In this document: piece after piece, positions 48,026 through 54,301 of the stretch
Layout: the number at the start of each line of letters is the position of its first letter
Position numbering within the stretch: the first letter of the stretch is position 1
Assembly (NCBI RefSeq): GCF_014196125.1
Contig: NZ_JACIDA010000002.1
Location: 496,001-560,000 of the forward strand
DNA: 64,000 nt
Source of the DNA: Brevundimonas mediterranea
GTDB lineage: Bacteria > Pseudomonadota > Alphaproteobacteria > Caulobacterales > Caulobacteraceae
Direction of reading: 5' to 3'
Position numbers and translations under genes: made by a program
The notes under the pieces: model-generated
The model's database searches: none
The model's input: only the letters and a program-made list of their open reading frames with translations
Told to the model about the DNA's origin: nothing

Positions 48026-48080
48026 CGTTGATGTTTCCGACGGCGGCCTTGCAGCCGTTCGTCCCGTCGGAAGATCAACG
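48026..48080. repeat. Inverted repeat in the leader of the DUF1328 gene
   Basis: Outer arms CGTTGAT (48026-48032) and ATCAACG (48074-48080), inner arms TTCCGACGG (48035-48043) and CCGTCGGAA (48064-48072), and a small CGGC/GCCG stem in the loop. The right outer arm contains the promoter -10 element. The inner 9-bp stem would form at the very 5' end of the message, just ahead of the ribosome binding site. Confidence 0.7.
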
Positions 48081-48101
48081 ATCACGGACGCAGGGCGTTC
48101 C
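48077..48101 (-). promoter_or_regulatory. EcfG-type promoter of the DUF1328 gene
   Basis: On the minus strand GGAAC (48101-48097), 16 bases, CGTT (48080-48077). The predicted start is near 48070, giving a leader of about 60 bases. Confidence 0.8.
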
Positions 48102-48119
48102 GTGGCCTTCGCAGAATCC

Positions 48120-48533
48120 TCAGCGCCGACGGCGCCTTTTGGCGTAGCCGCCCTGGTCCATCTTCCGTTCGGCCACCATGCTGGCGACGATCGCGGCGAG
48201 TGCGGGATTACGCAGCAACAGGAAGGCCGCGCCCAGTCCGCCGACCGCGCCGATGATCGGGCGTTCGCGAACGATATGGATCAGCTTGCCGATCAGACCG
48301 TCGGGCGCATCCTCCTCGTCCTCCTCGTCGTGACTTTCGCCCTTCAGGAAGACGAGCGCGACGATCAGGGCGACCAGGGCGAACAGGGCGAAGGTGATGG
48401 CCGAGGCGCCCAGGGGCGTCGTCACCAGGCTGATGGCGTGGAAGATGGCGACGCCGAGAAACACCACGGCCAGAAAGACACTCGCGGCGACCACGCTGGT
48501 CGCCACGATGCGTTTGACGATGCCCTTGAACAT
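48120..48533 (-). CDS. YqjE/holin-like membrane protein
   Basis: A 137-residue protein with two membrane helices at about residues 12-32 and 42-63 and a third hydrophobic stretch near 92-118. An acidic loop HDEEDEEDAPDG lies between. The Arg-rich C-terminus is AKRRRRR. It resembles the YqjE/phage-holin-like proteins encoded next to YqjD in other bacteria, and the function is unknown. Its ATG overlaps the stop of the DUF883 gene by one base. Confidence 0.75.
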   Translation of the reverse strand: MFKGIVKRIVATSVVAASVFLAVVFLGVAIFHAISLVTTPLGASAITFALFALVALIVALVFLKGESHDEEDEEDAPDGLIGKLIHIVRERPIIGAVGGLGAAFLLLRNPALAAIVASMVAERKMDQGGYAKRRRRR

Positions 48534-48877
48534 CAGCGGCGACGGCCGGCCAGAAGCAGGCCCAGAACCACGCCGACGCCCAGGGCGATGGCGGTCGACT
48601 GGACCGGACGTTCCTGCACCCGCTCGACGATATAGCGCTGGGCCTCGTCCAGGCGTTCGGCGGCGTCGTCGTAATACTCGCGGCCGCGCACCCGGGCGGT
48701 GTCGTAATAGCCGCGCGCCTGGTCACGCACTTCCTCGCTCTTGGCCCGCAGCTTGGCCTCGGCCTCCTCGGCCTTTTCGCGCAGACGCTGGGTTTCTTCG
48801 CGGGCGCCGATCTTCAGATCCTCCTTGAGGGTCTTCAGGTCGGCCTTGATGTCTTCTCTAGCCTTGGTGGTGGCCAT
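48533..48877 (-). CDS. DUF883 / ElaB-YqjD-like membrane-anchored helical protein
   Basis: A 114-residue protein. A long charged coiled coil (about residues 3-90, Lys/Glu/Arg/Ala rich) ends in one membrane helix STAIALGVGVVLGLLLAG and GRRR. In Escherichia coli the related YqjD is a stress-induced, membrane-bound ribosome-associated protein. I chose the ATG at 48877. The EcfG promoter upstream gives a leader of about 45 bases. It forms an operon with the YqjE-like gene, like yqjD-yqjE. Confidence 0.88.
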   Translation of the reverse strand: MATTKAREDIKADLKTLKEDLKIGAREETQRLREKAEEAEAKLRAKSEEVRDQARGYYDTARVRGREYYDDAAERLDEAQRYIVERVQERPVQSTAIALGVGVVLGLLLAGRRR

Positions 48878-48929
48878 GGTGCGCGCTCCGGTTTCAAGCT
48901 TGGCAATAGAATAGGGGACCCCGTTTCGG

Positions 48930-48954
48930 AACGCTACACCCGGCGCGAGGTTCC
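48930..48954 (-). promoter_or_regulatory. EcfG-type promoter of the DUF883 operon
   Basis: On the minus strand GGAAC (48954-48950), 16 bases, CGTT (48933-48930), followed by CCG. The spacing matches the other three EcfG sites in this region. Confidence 0.82.
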
Positions 48955-49014
48955 CTTCGTCCACCCGTGATCCACGGCCTCGTCAGGCGCGTTTCGTCGT
49001 TCTAGATAGGGGAA

Positions 49015-49668
49015 ATGACCGACCTGCTGTTCGCCCCCCGCACCGCCCCCACCCTGCCGATCACCGGCGACGACCGGCGCTTCCCGGTTCGCCGCATCCT
49101 GTGCGTCGGCCAGAACTACGCCGCCCATGCGCGCGAAATGGGATCGGACCCGGACAAGCAGTCCCCCTTCTTCTTTTCCAAGCCCGGCGACGCCCTGGTG
49201 TCGGACGGGGCCGACCCGGCCTATCCGTCGGCGACGGACAATCTGCATTTCGAGGCCGAACTGGTGGCGGCCATCGGCGAGGACGGGCGGATCGTGGGCT
49301 GGGCGGTCGGCTGCGACCTGACCCGGCGCGACCTGCAGGCCGAGGCGAAAAAGACCGGGCGGCCGTGGGACGCGGCCAAGGGGTTCGACCAGTCGGCCCC
49401 CTGCGGCGCTCTGACCCTGGGGCCGCTTCCGGCCCCGGCGGGGGTGATCGCCCTCAGCGTCAACGGCGAGACGAAACAGTCCAGCACCCTGGACGACATG
49501 ATCCTGAACCCCGATCAGATCGTCGAGGCGGCCGGGAAACTGTGGTCGCTCCAGGCGGGCGACCTGATCTTCACCGGCACCCCGTCGGGCGTCGGACCCT
49601 TGGCGCGCGGCGACGCGGTGGTCGTGACCATCGACGGCCTGGCGCCCCTGAGCTTCAAGATCGTCTGA
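49015..49668 (+). CDS. Fumarylacetoacetate hydrolase family protein (fumarylpyruvate hydrolase-like)
   Basis: A 217-residue hydrolase of the short FAH group. Motifs: FFFSKPGDALV near residue 51, the metal-binding LHFEAELVAAI, VGCDLTRRDLQ and the late FTGTPSGVG. The size fits fumarylpyruvate or acylpyruvate hydrolases more than the 420-residue tyrosine-pathway enzyme. The isomerase gene follows with a one-base overlap, so the pair likely converts maleylpyruvate or maleylacetoacetate to fumarate. The upstream aromatic ring dioxygenase is not in the window. Confidence 0.88.
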   Translation: MTDLLFAPRTAPTLPITGDDRRFPVRRILCVGQNYAAHAREMGSDPDKQSPFFFSKPGDALVSDGADPAYPSATDNLHFEAELVAAIGEDGRIVGWAVGCDLTRRDLQAEAKKTGRPWDAAKGFDQSAPCGALTLGPLPAPAGVIALSVNGETKQSSTLDDMILNPDQIVEAAGKLWSLQAGDLIFTGTPSGVGPLARGDAVVVTIDGLAPLSFKIV

Positions 49669-50303
49669 TGATCCTGCACGGCTATTGGCGCTCGGGCGCA
49701 AGCTACCGGGTCCGCATCGCCCTGGGCCTCAAGGGCCTGGCCTATGAGACGGCGGCGCATGACCTGCGCAAGGGCGAGCAAAGGGCGGCCGATTATCTGG
49801 CGCTGAACCCTCAGGGCATGGTGCCGGCCCTGCAGGACGGCGATCACGTCGTCACCCAGAGCCCGGCCATTCTGGAATGGCTGGAGGAGGTTCATCCCGA
49901 GCCGGCCCTGTTGCCGAAGGGGCCGGCCGATCGGGCCCGTGTCCGGGCCATGGCCGCCCTGATCGGCTGCGACATTCATCCGCTGAACAATCTGCGCGTT
50001 CTCAGGTCGTTGCGCGAGGATTTCGGGGCGGACCAGGCCGCCGTTGACGCCTGGGCCGCACGCTGGATCGCGCCGGGCTTCGACGCCCTGGAGATCCTGG
50101 TGGGCCGCCACGGCCAGGGCTGGAGTTTCGGCGACCGGCCGGGCCTGGTCGACTGCTATCTGATGCCGCAGCTCTATTCCGCGCGGCGGTTCAACATGGC
50201 GCTCGAGACCTGGCCGGGGCTTCTGGCGGTGGAGGCGCGGGCGCTGGACCACCCCGCCTTCGGGGCGGCGCACCCGGATCGTCAGCCCGACGCCGACGCC
50301 TGA
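49668..50303 (+). CDS. maiA: Maleylacetoacetate / maleylpyruvate isomerase (zeta-class GST)
   Basis: A 211-residue glutathione-dependent isomerase. The thioredoxin-fold N-terminal part begins MILHGYWRSGASYRVRIAL, with Ser residues at the glutathione site. The NPQGMVPAL block and the SPAILEWLEE helix fit the zeta class. The C-terminal helical domain has FGDRPGLVDCYLMPQ. The ATG at 49668 overlaps the stop of the hydrolase gene. Which of the two substrates it uses cannot be told from sequence alone. Confidence 0.88.
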   Translation: MILHGYWRSGASYRVRIALGLKGLAYETAAHDLRKGEQRAADYLALNPQGMVPALQDGDHVVTQSPAILEWLEEVHPEPALLPKGPADRARVRAMAALIGCDIHPLNNLRVLRSLREDFGADQAAVDAWAARWIAPGFDALEILVGRHGQGWSFGDRPGLVDCYLMPQLYSARRFNMALETWPGLLAVEARALDHPAFGAAHPDRQPDADA

Positions 50304-50387
50304 TCCACCATACCGACGATCTCCAGGTAAGACTCGCGTAACGTCTCGCTCAACCTCCTTTAAGCTTTGGGGGTGCAAGATGGGAAT

Positions 50388-51308
50388 GTGACGCATTCCC
50401 CCGCCACCCCTTCGGCGCCTTCGCCCATCGATCGCCTGGCTCTCGCCGTGGTGACCGAGCCGGGACGCGCCCTGAATCCGTTCATGGCCGCGCCGTCGGG
50501 CGCGCGCGAGGACGCCATGCGCTTCCTGTTGCAGACGGGCGCGGACGCCGGCGTCAAGATGATCGCGACCAAACCGGGCGGCGACGGCGAACGGCTGCTG
50601 GGCCAGGCCTGGCCCTTCCCCTCGCCCTTCCGCGTGACGGTTCAAACCGTGGCCCTGAGTGAAGGTCTGGATCGGGTCGAGGCGCGGGCGCGCCGGTCGC
50701 TGGAACGCATGGGCCTGCCGCGCGGCGAGGCCCTTCTGGTCAATAACGCCGCCGACCTGGCCGGGGCCGAGGGCCGCGCCCTGTGGGACCGGCTGCAATC
50801 CCTGAAGACCCGCGGCCTGTTCCGCAGCATCGGTTTCTGCGCCACGGTCGAGGACGGCCCGGCCCTGCTGGCGCGCCGGCTGGAGGCCGACGTGGTTCAG
50901 ATTTCCTGCAATCTGCTGGACCAGCGGGCCGCCGCCGAAGGCGTGCTGGACGAGATCAAGGCCGGCGGCGCCGAGGTGCACCTGGCCTCGGTCTTCGCCG
51001 GCGGGCTTCTGTTCGCGGTCGGCGATGAATTGCCGCCCCATCTGGCGACCTACGCCCAGGCCCTGTCGCGGACGCGCCGGCGTCTGGCCGAACGGCGCTG
51101 CGATCCGATGCAGGCGGCCCTGGCCTATGCGTTTTCGCTGAAGGCGGTGGACCGGGTGGTCGCCAGCGTGGCCTCGGCGGCCGAACTGCGCGCCATCCTG
51201 GCCGCCGCCCATGCGCCGCGCCCCGACCTGAGTTGGCCGGAACTGGCGCTCGAGGCGCCGGCGGCCTTCACCGCCGACGCCCGCGCGCGGATCAGTAGCG
51301 CAGCGTGA
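50388..51308 (+). CDS. Aldo/keto reductase-fold protein lacking the catalytic tetrad
   Basis: About 306 residues. The barrel is recognisable: the GDGERLLGQAW helix, the NNAADL strand, the repeat RSIGFCATVEDG, the QISCNLLDQRA strand and the C-terminal RCDPMQAALAYAFSL block. At the usual catalytic places Asp-Thr-Ala reads ATK, the Tyr is replaced by Gly, and the His of the LxH strand reads Asn. It is probably a non-reductase or a regulator. The start is uncertain. The GTG at 50388 is preceded by GGGA, with others at 50373 and 50367. The end overlaps the btuB gene by 17 bases. Confidence 0.75.
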   Translation: MTHSPATPSAPSPIDRLALAVVTEPGRALNPFMAAPSGAREDAMRFLLQTGADAGVKMIATKPGGDGERLLGQAWPFPSPFRVTVQTVALSEGLDRVEARARRSLERMGLPRGEALLVNNAADLAGAEGRALWDRLQSLKTRGLFRSIGFCATVEDGPALLARRLEADVVQISCNLLDQRAAAEGVLDEIKAGGAEVHLASVFAGGLLFAVGDELPPHLATYAQALSRTRRRLAERRCDPMQAALAYAFSLKAVDRVVASVASAAELRAILAAAHAPRPDLSWPELALEAPAAFTADARARISSAA

Positions 51309-53130
51309 CCCCGACATAGGCCGAGCGGCCAGGCTCGCCGTAGCCCAGCACCTGCTGGTAGTGTTCGTCGGCCAGGTTCTCGATCCGGGCCGTCAGCGTG
51401 ACCTTGTCCGTCAATTCATAGGCGGCGTTCAGATTGGCCGTGACGAAGCCCTCGCGGGCCACGGTCGAGAAGCCGCCGGAATCGTCCTGGTCGCCTTCCG
51501 CCCGCACCGTCAGCGCGCCCGAGACCCGGTCGCCCGTCCAGCCCAGGGTCGCCGAACCGGCATGCTCGGGCACACGCAACAGGCGGGCGCCCGTCGTGCG
51601 GTCCTTGGCGTCGGTCCAGGCATAGGCCAGCGTCAGGTCGAAGCCGGCGCCCAACAGCGCACGGCCTTCCAGCTCGAACCCGTCCGAACGGGTCTTGGCC
51701 ACATTGATGTAGCGGCCGGCCGTATAGGTGATCTGGTCCTCGACGTTCAGGCGATACAGGGTCGCGCGACCGTCGAAGCGGCCATCGGCCGAGGCCCAGC
51801 CCAGGGCGATCTCGACGCTGTCGGCCGTTTCCGGCTGCAGCTCGGGCCAAGGCTGCGGCGCAAAGCAGAAGTCGCAGACCGCCTGGCTGACCGTCGGCGA
51901 CTTGAAGCCGGTGCCATAGGCGCCCGACAGGACGAAGCCGCCGGCCAGATCATAGGCCGCCGAAACCCGACCCGTCGTCTTGGATCCGAAATCGTCGGTG
52001 TCGTCGTAACGCAGACCCCCGGTCAGGTTCAGTGCGCCGACGTCATACTGGGCCACGCCGAACACCGAGGTGATCGACAGGTCGCGCGACAGGCCCGACG
52101 ACAGGGCCGCCGACGCCTCGTTGCGTTCGACGCCGAACGCATAGTCGATATCCTGTGTCGCGCCATTGGCCTGCCAACGATAGGCTTGGCGGTCGCCGGT
52201 GAAGGTCGAGCCGAAGCCGTCGCTGACCGAGCTGCGATCCAGATCCGACGCCGAGACGCTGAACTGATGGTTCAGGCCGAACGCCTTGGCGGCCACCCGG
52301 CCAAACCCCGACCATTGCTCGCTTTCCTGCGTATCGTCGGTGTCGGCCAGCGCATAGTTCGGCGCCGGGAAGCCGTCCAGATCGGCCTTCGACCTGTTCC
52401 AGCGCACCGAGCCGTCGACCTTGACCAGGTCCGAGAAGGCGTAGCGGCCCTTGGCGCCCAGGGTCGTGCTGCGGAAACCGTCGGCTTCGGGATTGCCGTC
52501 GGCCTCGTCGGCGGCGGAGATCCCGTCGGTGTCGAAGCGCGAGACATAGGCGCTGACGGCATAGGTCTCGTTGGCGACGCCGGCGGCCAGGCGGCCGCGC
52601 ACGGTGTCGAAACTGCCGGCCTCGGCCTCGGCGCGCAGGCCCTCGATCTCCTTGGTGGTGAAGGCGATCACGCCGCCGATGGCGTCCGATCCCCACAGCG
52701 ACGACTGCGGGCCGCTGAGCACTTCGATGCGCTCGATGTCGGCCAGCTCGAAGCTGGAGAAGTCATAGGCGCCGTTGGGCTCGGCCGCGTCGTTGACGGG
52801 CGCGCCGTCGACCAGGACCAGGGTCTTGCCGGGCGTCGCGCCACGCATCCGGACCTGAGCCACGCCGCCGAAGGCGCCGGAACGGGTCACCGACAGGCCG
52901 GGGACGTCCGACAGGATGTCGGCGGCGAAGATCGCGCCGCGCTGTTCGATGGTCTTGCCGTCGATGACGCGGGCGCCGGGCGTATCGGCGACGATGGCCG
53001 GGATGCGGGTGGCGGTGATGACGACGTCGTCCAGCTGGGTCGTGTCGCCAGAATCGTAGGGGGCGGCGAAGGCAGGCGCGGCGAAGGCGGCGGCCATCGC
53101 GGCCGTCGAGAGAAGAATGGAACGCTTCAT
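51292..53130 (-). CDS. btuB: TonB-dependent cobalamin receptor BtuB
   Basis: A 612-residue outer-membrane receptor. A signal peptide (residues 1-22) leads to a TonB box DDVVITATR (about 34-42), a plug domain with QVRMRGATPGKTLVLVDG, and a 22-strand barrel ending GRSAYVGVTLRY with the terminal aromatic. The upstream cobalamin riboswitch identifies the substrate. I chose the ATG at 53130. A longer frame to 53319 reads through the riboswitch. Expression should fall when cobalamin is plentiful. Confidence 0.92.
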   Translation of the reverse strand: MKRSILLSTAAMAAAFAAPAFAAPYDSGDTTQLDDVVITATRIPAIVADTPGARVIDGKTIEQRGAIFAADILSDVPGLSVTRSGAFGGVAQVRMRGATPGKTLVLVDGAPVNDAAEPNGAYDFSSFELADIERIEVLSGPQSSLWGSDAIGGVIAFTTKEIEGLRAEAEAGSFDTVRGRLAAGVANETYAVSAYVSRFDTDGISAADEADGNPEADGFRSTTLGAKGRYAFSDLVKVDGSVRWNRSKADLDGFPAPNYALADTDDTQESEQWSGFGRVAAKAFGLNHQFSVSASDLDRSSVSDGFGSTFTGDRQAYRWQANGATQDIDYAFGVERNEASAALSSGLSRDLSITSVFGVAQYDVGALNLTGGLRYDDTDDFGSKTTGRVSAAYDLAGGFVLSGAYGTGFKSPTVSQAVCDFCFAPQPWPELQPETADSVEIALGWASADGRFDGRATLYRLNVEDQITYTAGRYINVAKTRSDGFELEGRALLGAGFDLTLAYAWTDAKDRTTGARLLRVPEHAGSATLGWTGDRVSGALTVRAEGDQDDSGGFSTVAREGFVTANLNAAYELTDKVTLTARIENLADEHYQQVLGYGEPGRSAYVGVTLRY

Positions 53131-53496
53131 TGAGCGAGATCCCCGTTTCGGTCCCGCGAATGCGCGCGAGAGACCGTCATGAGCGAGCCGACCCGCCAGA
53201 CCGCGAGGGTCTGGACGGCGCAAGGTCGGGTCGCTGCGACGGTTAAGTCCCGCGCCTCTGTCTGGTCCCGGACAGCAGCGAGCGACACAGGCGGCCAGGT
53301 TTCCTGGCTTGCGGGTCAAAAACCGCCGTCCTCGCCTTCCCAGTCACCCAGTGGCGCCGAAGTCGTCAGACCCCGGACGGACGACGCTCTCGCCGCCTAC
53401 AGTTGCGGGCACAGCCACGGTGTCTCACCGTGTTCCCTAAACCGCCTGGCGCGGCCTATCGCAGGGCCTCGCTCCACAGACAAGAGCCTTGCCGCT
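53131..53496. other. Leader region of btuB and gap to the DUF4328 gene
   Basis: The riboswitch (53285-53452) fills most of this gap. The 150 bases between it and the btuB ATG must hold the expression platform, probably controlling translation. The promoter of btuB lies beyond 53452, within the end of the DUF4328 gene or just past it. No gene is seen here. Confidence 0.6.
53285..53452 (-). ncRNA. Cobalamin riboswitch
   Basis: On the minus strand the conserved parts occur in order: closing stem CAGGCGG, then AGGGAACACGGTG, GTGGCTGTGCCCGCAACTGT, GCCACTGGG, GGGAAGGCG, then GCAAGCCAGGAAACCTGGC (the B12-box side) and closing CCGCCTG. This is the classic AdoCbl aptamer. It controls btuB downstream. 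Confidence 0.95.
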
Positions 53497-54201
53497 TCAG
53501 GGCGCCCAGCTAGGCGTGGCTGTGTCCTCGCTGCGACGGCAGCCCTGAGCGATCAGGGCGGTCTGCAGCGGTTCGATCCGGCCGATCACGCTCAAATAAA
53601 GCATCGTAGAAATTACCTGAGCCACCATTCCGGTCGCAGATACGATGTCGGTCGTCACGACCTGTCCCGCAGTTACCGCTGACCTCTCCATCGCCGACCC
53701 GGCAATCGCCAAAAAGCTTGTGAGCAAATGCGCCGCCCACCACCACCTTAGACGGACAGGATCTTTCAGAACCTTCCAGCGATCCGGCTCCATTGCGCCG
53801 CGCCAAACCTCGCTAATGACGGCGAAGGGTTTGAACAGGGCGGCGAACGGAATGAACCACCACCCGATCGCCCACTTCGGCGTGTTCTCAATCCCTCGCG
53901 AAAAGATGTGCGCGTTGGCATTGGAGCGATAGCTCCATTTCAAGGCCAGAATCCCGGCCACCAGACCGACAAGCAGAAGCGCCAGCCCCGAGCACATCAG
54001 CAATAGCTCGGCTGCCTGAGCCCCGTCCAAGACGTCGTACGGCCCAAGATAGGCGTCCACATCATAGCGCGACGCTATGGCGGCGTGCAGACCATAACCC
54101 AAAGCGCAACCGGCGCTGGCGACGATATTGATCGCCAGGGTGATCCGAAGGGCCTGGGTCAGTTTTCGGATGGGGCGGGGTTTGGTCGTCGGCAGGCCCA
54201 T
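53497..54201 (-). CDS. DUF4328 membrane protein
   Basis: A 234-residue membrane protein, with helices at about residues 22-45, 68-90, 118-135, 160-180 and 190-210. The block NTPKWAIGWWFIPFAALFKPF is typical of DUF4328, followed by SEVWRGAMEPDRW. The function is unknown. I chose the ATG at 54201 because TTGGAGCG lies 6-10 bases upstream. It has lower GC and different codon use from its neighbours, so it may be a recent arrival. It lies between the btuB leader and mutS. Confidence 0.8.
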   Translation of the reverse strand: MGLPTTKPRPIRKLTQALRITLAINIVASAGCALGYGLHAAIASRYDVDAYLGPYDVLDGAQAAELLLMCSGLALLLVGLVAGILALKWSYRSNANAHIFSRGIENTPKWAIGWWFIPFAALFKPFAVISEVWRGAMEPDRWKVLKDPVRLRWWWAAHLLTSFLAIAGSAMERSAVTAGQVVTTDIVSATGMVAQVISTMLYLSVIGRIEPLQTALIAQGCRRSEDTATPSWAP

Positions 54202-54301
54202 ATTCGCTCCAAGGTTGCTCAACCGCACTTACAGACGCTCCTACCGTCAAGCCAGCAAATTGCTTGAGCCTTGAGGCGGCTTCCGTCACTTTCCGCGCCA
54301 C

